This document shows positions 1 to 7,837 of a stretch of 64,000 nt of DNA, in pieces (positions within the stretch are counted from its first letter, which is position 1; every line of letters begins with the position of its first letter). Under the pieces are notes generated by a model. It saw only the letters and a list, made by a program, of their open reading frames with translations. It was not told the DNA's origin and did no database searches. The position numbers and the translations under genes were made by a program. Location: contig NZ_BMQP01000009.1 of NCBI RefSeq assembly GCF_014648175.1, positions 62,001 to 126,000 of the forward strand, given 5' to 3'. The stretch comes from Planobispora rosea (GTDB lineage: Bacteria; Actinomycetota; Actinomycetes; Streptosporangiales; Streptosporangiaceae).

Positions 1-403
1 AGCCCGTGGGAACCGCGGCGACCGCCTCGACCTCGATCAGGACGTCCGGCCGGAACAGGCCCGCCACCTGGACGAGCGAGCTGGTCGGCGGGCGCTCCAG
101 GTTGACGAACTCGTCGCGCACGGCCCGGATGACGGGCAGCGCCGAGGTGTCGACGACGAAGATCGTGAGCTTGAACACGTCGTCCCACGTCGCGCCGGCC
201 GCCTCCAGCGCCGCCCCGACGTTCCGCATGACCTGTCGCGTCTGTGCCTCCCAGTCGCCGGCCGGGGCCACGGTGCCGTCGGCGGCGATCGGGACCTGGC
301 CCGAGGTCCAGACCAGCCGGCTGCCCGGGGGGACGCTGGCGACGTGGCTGTAGCCGTTGGTCGCCGGGAGCGTCGGGGGCGTGCTGAAGTCGATGGAGCT
401 CAT
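1..403 (-). CDS. RidA/YjgF/YER057c-family protein (3' end cut by window)
   Basis: Members of this family deaminate reactive enamine/imine intermediates or serve as catabolic accessory enzymes in the cytoplasm. The visible 134 residues run from an N-terminal NGYSHVASVPPG stretch, through VWTSGQVPI, to the family's terminal IEVEAVAAVP strand, so only a few C-terminal residues are missing at the window edge. The ATG at 401-403 is preceded by a GGAGGAAGG ribosome-binding site. The gene lies 70 bp downstream of the ArsR-like regulator on the same strand and may be cotranscribed with it. The family is clear; the substrate cannot be told. Confidence 0.85.
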   Translation of the reverse strand, partial: MSSIDFSTPPTLPATNGYSHVASVPPGSRLVWTSGQVPIAADGTVAPAGDWEAQTRQVMRNVGAALEAAGATWDDVFKLTIFVVDTSALPVIRAVRDEFVNLERPPTSSLVQVAGLFRPDVLIEVEAVAAVPTG

Positions 404-473
404 GGACCTTCCTCCGGGATTCTCGCCGGGCGCCGGATCCCCGCCGGGCGCCGCGCTCTCGTTCCGGCCGGGC

Positions 474-1130
474 TCACTCGGCCAGCCGGTGCAGGATGAT
501 CATGCCACCGTACGCGGGCCGGTCGAGACGCTGGTCGTCGGTCTCGATGTACTCGTCGAGGATCGCGAGGATGCGGAGGTTCAGCTCCTCGATCTCCTCG
601 GGCGACAGGTGCAGCATGAACCGGCTGGACGCCTGTACGGAGTCCGGGCCCGCCTCGCGCAGCTCCTCCTGGAACGCCTGGATCGGCGCGAACGAGGCCT
701 CGGGTCCCTCGCCGGCCAGCGGGTCGTTCAGCCACCACGACAGGCCCGTGGACCGGTAGGGCTTCTCCAGGGCGCCGCTCTCACCGGTCCGCACCGGCGC
801 CTGGTGCAGCAGGCCCGCCTGGACCAGCTGGCGCACGTGGTAGAAGACCGTGCCCGGATCGCTGCCGAGGCGGTCGGCGAGCTGCTTGTTCGTCATCTCC
901 CGCTGGGCGCACAGCCGCAGGATGCGCACGCGCAGCGGATGCGCCAGGGCCTTGGCCTCCTGGACCGTCGCGGCCCGCCGCTGCCGCGGGTAGGGGGAGA
1001 CGCCCTGCGGCGTCCGCCGCTCTTCCGGAGACTGCTGCCCCTCCGGAGACTGCTGCCCCTCCGAAAGCCGCCGTCCTCCCGAAGACGGCGGCTCATCCGA
1101 AGACTGCCGCTCGGCACCCTGGTCGCTCAT
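474..1130 (-). CDS. ArsR-like winged-helix transcriptional regulator
   Basis: This 218-residue DNA-binding protein has a low-complexity, charged N-terminal tail (about residues 1-50) with a repeated EGQQSPE element. A winged-helix domain follows at about 55-120, with ALAHPLRVRILRL, the recognition segment MTNKQLADRLGSDPGTVFYHV and a wing region. The C-terminal part (about 130-218) probably dimerises or binds ligand. It diverges from an MFS exporter across 75 bp that contain a perfect dyad, so it probably represses that transporter and itself. No metal-binding cysteine motif is visible, which argues against a classical metal sensor. It could equally be described as a helix-turn-helix domain 20 protein. 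Confidence 0.8.
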   Translation of the reverse strand: MSDQGAERQSSDEPPSSGGRRLSEGQQSPEGQQSPEERRTPQGVSPYPRQRRAATVQEAKALAHPLRVRILRLCAQREMTNKQLADRLGSDPGTVFYHVRQLVQAGLLHQAPVRTGESGALEKPYRSTGLSWWLNDPLAGEGPEASFAPIQAFQEELREAGPDSVQASSRFMLHLSPEEIEELNLRILAILDEYIETDDQRLDRPAYGGMIILHRLAE

Positions 1131-1161
1131 GCGCTCAGGTTATGGCGACGATCCATATCTG

Positions 1162-1193
1162 TCACATCGATTGATGTTTCTCAATCGATGTGA
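1162..1193. promoter_or_regulatory. Perfect 13-bp dyad between regulator and MFS gene
   Basis: The arms TCACATCGATTGA (1162-1174) and TCAATCGATGTGA (1181-1193) are perfect inverted copies with a 6-bp spacer. The dyad ends 12 bp before the MFS start codon and lies 31 bp from the regulator start. It is the best candidate operator for the neighbouring winged-helix protein; that assignment is inference. Confidence 0.7.
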
Positions 1194-1205
1194 AACTCTC
1201 AATTC

Positions 1206-2486
1206 ATGGCAGCCGATGACCGGACACAGGCCGATGACCGGCGGGAGCCCCGCACCGGTCCGCCCCCGCTGGGAGCCGCCTTCTGGCGGCTGTGGGCCTC
1301 CTCCGCCCTGTCCAACCTGGCCGACGGGATCTTCAAGGTCGCCCTCCCCCTGGTGGCCATCCGCTTCACGGACTCTCCCACCCTGATCGCGGGGCTGACC
1401 TTCGCGCTGACGCTCCCGTGGCTGCTCTTCGCGCTGCCCGCCGGCGCGCTGGCCGACCGGCTCGACCGCCGCCGGGCGATGCTGGGCGCCAACACCGTCC
1501 GGGCCGTGCTGCTGGCCGTGCTCGCGCTGGCCGCCGTGACCGGTACCGGCTCGATCTGGGTGCTGTACGCCGTCGCGGTCTGCGTCGGCGTCACCGAGAC
1601 GATCTACGACACCTCGGCGCAGTCGATCCTGCCGCAGGTCGTCCCGCGCGACCGGCTGTCACGCGCCAACGGGCGGCTGCACGCCGCCGAGCTGACCGCC
1701 AACGAGTTCGTCGGCCCGCCCGTGGGCGGCTTCCTGGTGGCGGCGGGTGTGGCGATGGCGTTCGTCGCCCCCGTGGCGCTGTGGGCGGCCGCCGTGGGGG
1801 CGCTGCTCCTCGTGCGCGGCTCGTTCCGGATCGAGCGGGAGCGGCGCACCACCATGCGCGCCGACATCGCCGAGGGTCTGCGCTTCCTGTGGCGGAACCG
1901 GCTCCTGCGCACCCTCGCCGCCATGGTGGGCCTGTTCAACTTCGCCGGCAGCGCCACCTGGGCGGTCCTCGTGCTCTACGCGGTGGGGCCCGGCTCGGCC
2001 ATGGGGCTGTCCGAACCGGCGTACGGCCTGCTGCTCACCGCCAGCGCGGCGGGGAGCCTGCTCGGCTCCCTCCTCGCGGACCGGATCGAGCGCCTGCTCG
2101 GCCGCTCCCGTTCGATCGCGCTGACCGTCTTCGTCGGCGCGCTCTTCGTCGGCGCCCCGGCCCTGACGGCCGACCCGCTCCTGGTCGGCGCTGCGTTCTT
2201 CGCCGGGGGCGTCTCCATCGCCGTCTGGAACGTCATCACGGTCTCGCTGCGGCAGCGAATCACCCCCGACCGGCTGCTCGGCCGCCTCAACAGCGCCTAC
2301 CGGCTCCTCGCCTGGGGCACCATGCCCCTGGGCGCCGCCGCGGGCGGCCTGCTGGCCCAGTTCCTCGGGCTCCGCGCGGTCTTCGCCGTCATGGCGCTGC
2401 TGGTGCTCGTGCGGATCTTCGGCATGCTGGTGGTGAACGACAGGACCATCGACGCGGCCGAACACGAGGCCGCCCGGCAGTCCTGA
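1206..2486 (+). CDS. MFS transporter (multidrug-efflux type)
   Basis: A 426-residue integral membrane protein with the length and hydrophobicity of a 12-helix major facilitator. The loop after the second helix holds ADRLDRRRAMLGANTVRA, the usual MFS motif A region, and ADRIERLLGRSRSI is its repeat in the second half. The protein resembles the enterobactin-exporter/MFS_3 type of drug or siderophore exporter. No Shine-Dalgarno sequence precedes the ATG, so the message may be leaderless or start close to the dyad. Its stop codon and that of the convergent gene share a 12-bp palindrome at 2482-2493. The substrate is unknown. Confidence 0.85.
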   Translation: MAADDRTQADDRREPRTGPPPLGAAFWRLWASSALSNLADGIFKVALPLVAIRFTDSPTLIAGLTFALTLPWLLFALPAGALADRLDRRRAMLGANTVRAVLLAVLALAAVTGTGSIWVLYAVAVCVGVTETIYDTSAQSILPQVVPRDRLSRANGRLHAAELTANEFVGPPVGGFLVAAGVAMAFVAPVALWAAAVGALLLVRGSFRIERERRTTMRADIAEGLRFLWRNRLLRTLAAMVGLFNFAGSATWAVLVLYAVGPGSAMGLSEPAYGLLLTASAAGSLLGSLLADRIERLLGRSRSIALTVFVGALFVGAPALTADPLLVGAAFFAGGVSIAVWNVITVSLRQRITPDRLLGRLNSAYRLLAWGTMPLGAAAGGLLAQFLGLRAVFAVMALLVLVRIFGMLVVNDRTIDAAEHEAARQS

Positions 2487-2488
2487 GC

Positions 2489-3757
2489 TCAGGCTCCGGC
2501 GTCGCCCGCCGCCCTGCGGGACTCGGCGGCCGCCCAGGCGAACACGCCCCGGGCCATCAGGGACGTCTCGGCCGCGGCCCTGGCCCCGAACACCTCGGCC
2601 CTGACCCGGTGCAGGTCCGCGTCCTCCGGCGCCGCCTGCACGGCCATCTCGGCCAGGTGCCCGGCCAGGCGGTGGTCGCCCGCCTCCAGGGCGCGCAGCG
2701 CCGCCTCGCCGAGCCTGGCCGCGCCGCCCGCGAGCCCGGCCACCGCCGATGCCAGCGCGGCGTCGGGCGCGGGCTTGAGGTTGGCGGGGTTGCCGTCGTA
2801 CCACCCGCCGTACAGCCGCCAGATGTTGCGCACGACGAACTCCGGCTCGTCGTAATGCGGCCGCAGGTAGGGCCGGTCGGCCAGCCGGGCGGGCGGCCGT
2901 ACCTCCTGGACGATCGCGTCGAGCCTGGCCCCGTCGTTGAGCATGGCGAGGGTCTGCTCCACCAGGCTCTCCAGCCACTCGGCGGTCTCGGTCAGCGCCT
3001 GTTCGACCCGGTCGGCGCCGAAGACGGGCGCGCCGTGGCTGGGAAGCATGACCTCGGCGCCGAGCGTGGCCATCCGGCGCAGCGCGACCGCCCACTCACG
3101 CGGGTAGCGCTGCACCTTCTGCGGGTTGCCGCAGTTGGGACTGACCCAGATGAACAGGTCTCCGGGGAGCAGCACCCGCTGCTCGGGCAGGAACCCCACA
3201 CTGGCGTCGTCGGTCTCGCCCTTGCCGTGGAAGAGCTCGAAGGGGCCGGCGGTCAGGGTGTCCCGGTAGTGGACGTCCGGATAGCGGTACTCCGACGGCC
3301 AGACGAAGCCGTCCAGCTGGAACTGCCTGCGGTTGATCACCGAGTTGTAGCCGAGGGTCATGCGGTAGCGGTCGAAGCGCGCGGCCACCGCCTCGTGGGC
3401 GGCCACCACCGGCCGGGGCCGCCCGGCCGCGTCCGCCTCGTCGTCGAACGGGCCCACGCCCGAGACGTGGTCGATGTGCCCGTGCGAGTAGACCACGGTG
3501 GTCACCGGGTCGGCGGTCCACTCCCGCACCTCCCGGTGGAGCCGGGCGGGGTCGAAGGGGTTGCCGGTGTCGAACAGCGCCGCCTCGCCCCCACCCCGCA
3601 CGACGATCGTGTTGCCGAAGCCGCCGCGGAAGCCCACGCCGTCCACGACCTCGACGACCCCGCGCCCGGACAGGCCGCCCTGCACGATGCTGTCGTCGGC
3701 CTTCCCGCTCCACACCAGGTCGGCGTAGCCCACCGGGTCCATCGGATCGTTGCCCAT
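2489..3757 (-). CDS. Alkyl-sulfatase-like metallo-beta-lactamase-fold hydrolase
   Basis: A predicted zinc hydrolase of 422 residues. The metallo-beta-lactamase domain carries the metal motif HGHIDH (within VVYSHGHIDHVSG), then LPGDLF and LPSHG as later ligands. The region from about residue 270 (LYGGWYDGNPANLKP and the following helices) matches the dimerisation domain of SdsA1/BDS1-type alkyl sulfatases. The C-terminal SCP2-like domain of the roughly 650-residue enzymes is missing, so this is a short member. The ATG at 3757 follows AAGGAG. It diverges from an alcohol oxidase and aldehyde dehydrogenase that could process the released alcohol. Sulfatase activity is inferred. Confidence 0.75.
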   Translation of the reverse strand: MGNDPMDPVGYADLVWSGKADDSIVQGGLSGRGVVEVVDGVGFRGGFGNTIVVRGGGEAALFDTGNPFDPARLHREVREWTADPVTTVVYSHGHIDHVSGVGPFDDEADAAGRPRPVVAAHEAVAARFDRYRMTLGYNSVINRRQFQLDGFVWPSEYRYPDVHYRDTLTAGPFELFHGKGETDDASVGFLPEQRVLLPGDLFIWVSPNCGNPQKVQRYPREWAVALRRMATLGAEVMLPSHGAPVFGADRVEQALTETAEWLESLVEQTLAMLNDGARLDAIVQEVRPPARLADRPYLRPHYDEPEFVVRNIWRLYGGWYDGNPANLKPAPDAALASAVAGLAGGAARLGEAALRALEAGDHRLAGHLAEMAVQAAPEDADLHRVRAEVFGARAAAETSLMARGVFAWAAAESRRAAGDAGA

Positions 3758-4183
3758 GAGGCCGCTCCTTCGTCGGTCTTCCTCCGCCACCCGGGTGCGC
3801 TGCGCCCACCGGCGGCCGGTGATCGGCGGCCGGTGATCGTGGCGGTACGGCGGGCGCGGACGCTCCCGCAGCGGGGGTGTGCCCACTGTGCTGTCCTGGC
3901 GGCGTACGCGCAATCCCCGCGGTCCACCCGAACCCTCCCGGAATCATGAAATGCCACCATCCACGGATGGGCGAGATCGGCACCACCCCGGCCCTCCGCC
4001 GTCTCCGCGCCGAGGAGGGCGCCTGGGAGTGCGGACAGTGCAGACGGGCGAGAGGGAAGGGGTGGTATGCGGCTTTTGCGATGATTACTCGGGGTGTGTT
4101 GCACGTTACAGAATCTGGTTCTAGTGTGGCCGTCGTCACATGCGCTGGGCGGGCGGGTACCGCCCACTCTCGACGGAGGACCC
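3758..4183. other. Divergent intergenic region between hydrolase and GMC oxidase
   Basis: These 426 bp contain no convincing gene: the open frames present lack a ribosome-binding site and recognisable domains. The right end holds the GMC promoter (4099-4127). The left half must hold the hydrolase promoter, but no clear elements were seen there. Confidence 0.5.
4099..4127 (+). promoter_or_regulatory. Sigma70-type promoter with GGTTCTAG element
   Basis: TTGCAC (4099-4104), a 17-bp spacer and TAGTGT (4122-4127) form a plausible -35/-10 pair about 57 bp before the GMC start. The spacer and -10 carry AGAATCTGGTTCTA (4111-4124), an imperfect match to the KstR-type box TNNAACNNGTTNNA. GGTTCTAG also occurs at the SDR promoter near 21245. 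Confidence 0.5.
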
Positions 4184-6136
4184 GTGCCTGCTCTCACTCC
4201 CGTCCAGCGCGACGTGCTGCGCGCTCTGGTGGACACCGCCGTCCCGGCGTTGCAGGTCGATGACGACCCCACCGGCTTCTGGGCGACCCCCGGCTCCGCG
4301 ACCGGCGCCGACGAGGCGCTGGCCCAGTACCTGGAGACCCTCCCCGAGGTGGACCAGACGGGCGTCGCGCGGCTGCTCGAGGGACTGGCCATGCTGGGCT
4401 TCCAGCACCAGGGACGGGCCACCCGCGAGGGCATGCTCGCCACCGCCGCGGCGCTCGCGCCCGAGGCGCTGGTCGCCGTCTCCACACTGCGCGGCGGCGC
4501 GTGCATGCTCGCCCACTCCATCCCGGACGCCGAGGGACGCAACCCGTTCTGGGCGCAGTACGGCTACCCCGGGCCGCAGATCACCCCGCCGGCGGACGAG
4601 CCGTACATCACCCCGCACACGCCGGCCGACGGGGAGGTGATCGAGGCGGACGTCGTGGTCGTCGGATCCGGCGCGGGCGGCGGCACGATCGCCGGGGTGC
4701 TGGCCACCCGGGGCAGGAGCGTCGTCGTGCTGGAGGCGGGCGGCGCCACCAGCGAGCGGGACTACCGGCAGCTGGAGGTCGAGGGCAAGGAGATGATGTA
4801 CCGGGGCGGGCTCTCGGTCTCCGCCGACGGCAACGTCGGCCTGCTCGCCGGGTACACGCTGGGCGGCGGCACCACCGTCAACTGGCACAACTGCGTGCGG
4901 CCCAGCGACGCGGTGCGCCGCGAGTGGGCCCGCGAGCACGGGCTGCACGGCCTCGACACCGAGGAGTTCGACCGCCACCTCGACGCGGTCCTCACCCGCA
5001 TGGGCGCCAACGACCGGTGCAGCGACTTCAACGGCCCGCACCAGCGCATGGCCGAGGGGGCCAAGGCGCTGGGCTGGTCGATGCGCACGGCGGTGCGCAA
5101 CGTCGACGAGGCGACCTACGACCCGGTGGCGGCCGGCTACACCCAGTTCGGCGACCCGAGCGGCAGCAAGCGCGGCACGCTCACCACCTACCTGCGCGAC
5201 GCCTTCGACCACGGCGCCAGGATCCTCGTCCACACCCGCGCGGACCGGGTCCTCACCGAGGGCGGCCGGGCCGCCGGGGTCGAGGCCGTCTACACCGACC
5301 CCGGCAGCGGCGAGACCCGCCGGGTGACGGTGCGCGCCGCCGACGTCGTCGTGGCCTGCGGCGCGCTGGAGACCCCGGCCCTGCTGCTGCGCTCCGGCAT
5401 CGGTGGGCCCGCCGTCGGCCACAACCTCTACCTGCACCCCAGCGCGGGGATCTTCGGCGTCTACCCGGAGGACCAGCGGGCATGGTGGGGGCCGCCGCAG
5501 GCCGGGATCGTGGACGAGTTCCGCGACATGGGCGACGGGTACGGCCTGCTGATCGAGGGCTCGCACTACTACACCGGCGTCTTCGCCTTCCAGCTGGCGC
5601 GGCGCGACGGCCGGGAGGCCAAGGAGGCCATGAGCAAGCTCGGCCGGATGGCCGACTTCCTGTTCGTCCTGCGCGAGCACGCCGGGGGACGGGTGACGAT
5701 CGACGCGGACGGCGAGGCCGTGCACACCTACGCGCTCACCGACGAGCGCGACGTCGCCGCCTACTACCGGGGCCTGCGCGCCCTGGCCGAGCTGCACCTG
5801 GCCGCCGGGGCCGAGGAGCTGTGGTTCGGCGCCACCCCGCCGGTCTTCAGGCGCGGCGACGACTTCGAGGCGTGGATGTCCCGTCTGGAGTCCGTCCACA
5901 TCGGCGCGGGCGGGCTGTTCATGGGCAGCGCCCACCAGATGGGAACCGCCCGCATGGGCACCGACCCGCGGACCTCCGTCGCCAGGCCCACCGGCGAGCT
6001 CCACGACGTCGCCGGCGTCTGGATCGGCGACACCAGCGCCTTCCCCACGCCTTCGGGCGCCAACCCGATGCTCACCTGCATGGCCCTGGCCCACCGTACG
6101 GCCGGGCACATCGCCCAGCACACCACCTCGGCCTGA
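4184..6136 (+). CDS. GMC-family long-chain alcohol oxidase-like flavoprotein
   Basis: A FAD-dependent oxidoreductase of 650 residues, larger than choline or glucose oxidases and close to long-chain fatty alcohol oxidases. Residues 1-140 form the helical N-terminal region typical of that group. The dinucleotide-binding motif VVVGSGAGGGTIAG follows, then GYTLGGGTTVNWHNC, and the C-terminal GSAHQMGTARMG and SGANPMLTCMALAHR segments with the catalytic His/Asn region. The GTG at 4184 follows GGAGGA. The aldehyde dehydrogenase begins 14 bp after its stop, so the pair would turn an alcohol into an acid. Sterol or other hydrophobic alcohols remain possible substrates. Confidence 0.82.
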   Translation: MPALTPVQRDVLRALVDTAVPALQVDDDPTGFWATPGSATGADEALAQYLETLPEVDQTGVARLLEGLAMLGFQHQGRATREGMLATAAALAPEALVAVSTLRGGACMLAHSIPDAEGRNPFWAQYGYPGPQITPPADEPYITPHTPADGEVIEADVVVVGSGAGGGTIAGVLATRGRSVVVLEAGGATSERDYRQLEVEGKEMMYRGGLSVSADGNVGLLAGYTLGGGTTVNWHNCVRPSDAVRREWAREHGLHGLDTEEFDRHLDAVLTRMGANDRCSDFNGPHQRMAEGAKALGWSMRTAVRNVDEATYDPVAAGYTQFGDPSGSKRGTLTTYLRDAFDHGARILVHTRADRVLTEGGRAAGVEAVYTDPGSGETRRVTVRAADVVVACGALETPALLLRSGIGGPAVGHNLYLHPSAGIFGVYPEDQRAWWGPPQAGIVDEFRDMGDGYGLLIEGSHYYTGVFAFQLARRDGREAKEAMSKLGRMADFLFVLREHAGGRVTIDADGEAVHTYALTDERDVAAYYRGLRALAELHLAAGAEELWFGATPPVFRRGDDFEAWMSRLESVHIGAGGLFMGSAHQMGTARMGTDPRTSVARPTGELHDVAGVWIGDTSAFPTPSGANPMLTCMALAHRTAGHIAQHTTSA

Positions 6137-6149
6137 AAGCGAGCCAGAC

Positions 6150-7595
6150 GTGACCGTCCCCGAACCGAACCACACGCGCGAGCACATCTACGTCGACGGC
6201 GCGTGGGTCCCCTCCACCGGCGCCGGCACGCTCCCGGTCGTCAACCCCTACACCGAGCAGGTCATCGGTACCGTGCCCGAGGGCACGCCCGAGGACGTGG
6301 ACCGCGCGGCCCGCGCCGCCGCCCGCGCCCTGCCCGGCTGGGCGGCCACCCCGCTGGACGAGCGCGTCAAGGCGTGCTCGGCGATCGCGGCGGGCCTCAA
6401 GGAGCGCGCCCAGGAGATCGCCCTGACGGCCTCCCGGGAGATGGGCGCCCCCTGGCAGCTGGCCGTCATGGTCCAGGCCGGCCTGCCGGTCATCGACTTC
6501 GCCTCGATGGAGGACGTCGCCGGCCAGGTCGAGTGGGAGCGCCGGTCGGGCAACTCCGTGCTGGTCCGCCAGCCGGTCGGCGTGGTCGGCGCGATCACCC
6601 CGTGGAACTACCCGCTGCACCAGATCGCGGCCAAGGTGGCCCCGGCCCTGGTCGCCGGGTGCCCGGTCGTGGTCAAGCCGTCGGAGCTGGTGCCCGGCGT
6701 CGCCTACCTGCTCGCTGAGATCATCGACGCGGCGGGCCTGCCGCCCGGCGTGTTCAACCTGGTCCCCGGGACCGGCCCGGTGGTCGGCGAGGCGATCGTC
6801 GGGCACCCGGCGGTCGACATGGTGTCGTTCACCGGCTCCACCCGCGCCGGGCGCCGGGTCGCCGAGCTGGCCTCCCGCGCGCCCAAGCGCACCTCGCTGG
6901 AGCTCGGCGGGAAGTCCGCCAGCGTGCTCCTCGACGACCTGTCGGCCGAGGAGTTCGGCAACGCCGTCGCCGGCTCGCTGACCGGCTGCCTGATCAACAG
7001 CGGGCAGACGTGCAGCGCCACCACCCGGCTGCTGGTGCCCCGGGACCGGCTCGCCGAGGCCGAGGAGCTGCTCACGCTCTTCGCCCAGTTCGCGACCGTC
7101 GGCGACCCGATGGACCCGGCCACCCAGCAGGGACCGCTGGTGAGCAGGGCGCAGCAGGAACGCGTCCGCGCCTACATCCGCGAGGCGCTCGACGACGGCG
7201 CCCGGCTCGTCGCGGGCGGCCCGGAGCAGCCAGAGACCGCACCGACCGGCTTCTTCGTCCGGCCCACCGTGCTGGTGGCCGAGGCGGGCACGCGCATCGA
7301 GCAGGAGGAGGTCTTCGGGCCGGTCCTGACCGTGGTGCCCTACGACGGCGGCGACGAGGAGGCGCTCGCGATCGCCAACGGCACGCCGTACGGCCTGTCC
7401 GGGGCGGTGTGGGCGAGCGACCTCGACCGCGCGTCCGCCTTCGCGCGGCGGATGCGCACCGGCCAGGTCGCCGTCAACGGCGGCGTGTTCAACCCGACGG
7501 CCCCCTTCGGCGGCTTCGGGCAGAGCGGCTACGGCCGCGAGCTCGGCCCGCTGGGCATCGAGGAGTTCACCTCCCTGACGTCCCTGCAGTTCTGA
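6150..7595 (+). CDS. NAD(P)-dependent aldehyde dehydrogenase
   Basis: Oxidises an aldehyde to a carboxylate in the cytoplasm. The full ALDH fold is present over 481 residues: oxyanion Asn153 in PWNYP, cofactor-binding Lys176 in VVKPSE, general base Glu251 in LELGGK and nucleophile Cys278 in NSGQTC. A GTG start lies 13 bases after the GMC stop codon, indicating one transcript. The partner oxidase and the divergent sulfatase-like hydrolase point to long-chain aldehyde as substrate, but the family is too broad to say from sequence alone. Confidence 0.88.
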   Translation: MTVPEPNHTREHIYVDGAWVPSTGAGTLPVVNPYTEQVIGTVPEGTPEDVDRAARAAARALPGWAATPLDERVKACSAIAAGLKERAQEIALTASREMGAPWQLAVMVQAGLPVIDFASMEDVAGQVEWERRSGNSVLVRQPVGVVGAITPWNYPLHQIAAKVAPALVAGCPVVVKPSELVPGVAYLLAEIIDAAGLPPGVFNLVPGTGPVVGEAIVGHPAVDMVSFTGSTRAGRRVAELASRAPKRTSLELGGKSASVLLDDLSAEEFGNAVAGSLTGCLINSGQTCSATTRLLVPRDRLAEAEELLTLFAQFATVGDPMDPATQQGPLVSRAQQERVRAYIREALDDGARLVAGGPEQPETAPTGFFVRPTVLVAEAGTRIEQEEVFGPVLTVVPYDGGDEEALAIANGTPYGLSGAVWASDLDRASAFARRMRTGQVAVNGGVFNPTAPFGGFGQSGYGRELGPLGIEEFTSLTSLQF

Positions 7596-7625
7596 ACCCG
7601 TCATGGGGGAGGACGTCCGGCCCGT

Positions 7626-7681
7626 GACGTCCCCCTCCCGACGTCCCCCTTCCGACGTCCCCCTCCCGACGTGCCCGGTCC
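7626..7681. repeat. 14-bp tandem repeat, four units
   Basis: Units starting GACGTCCCC lie at 7626, 7640, 7654 and 7668; the fourth is degenerate. They sit between the aldehyde dehydrogenase and the kinase gene and encode nothing recognisable. Confidence 0.85.
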
Positions 7682-7837
7682 GCGGCCGGTCCGGCCCGGC
7701 CGGGTGACGGCGCCGTGACGATCGCGGCGTCCCGGTGCGCCCGCCGGGGTGCCGCGATCGGTACCCTCCATGCTCATCGCATGCCATCATCGGCACCGGC
7801 CCCCGATGGCGAACGGTGAACGGGAAAGGGGCGGGCG

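Noticed and set aside
2482..2493. 12-bp palindrome containing both stop codons of convergent genes as a regulatory site
   Set aside because: It is adequately explained by convergent TGA codons plus two flanking bases; too short for a terminator.
3877..4263. Open frames in the hydrolase-GMC intergenic region
   Set aside because: No ribosome-binding site, no homology by eye, and the sequence contains the GMC promoter.
4136..6187. Long open frame (about 680 codons) antisense to the GMC oxidase
   Set aside because: High-GC third codon positions open opposite-strand frames. The plus-strand protein has complete GMC motifs; the antisense product is low-complexity Arg/Gly/Ala/Val without a domain.
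7626..7681. Possible CRISPR array or other repeat system
   Set aside because: Units are contiguous with no spacers and no cas gene is present; it is a simple tandem repeat, as are the other arrays in the window.
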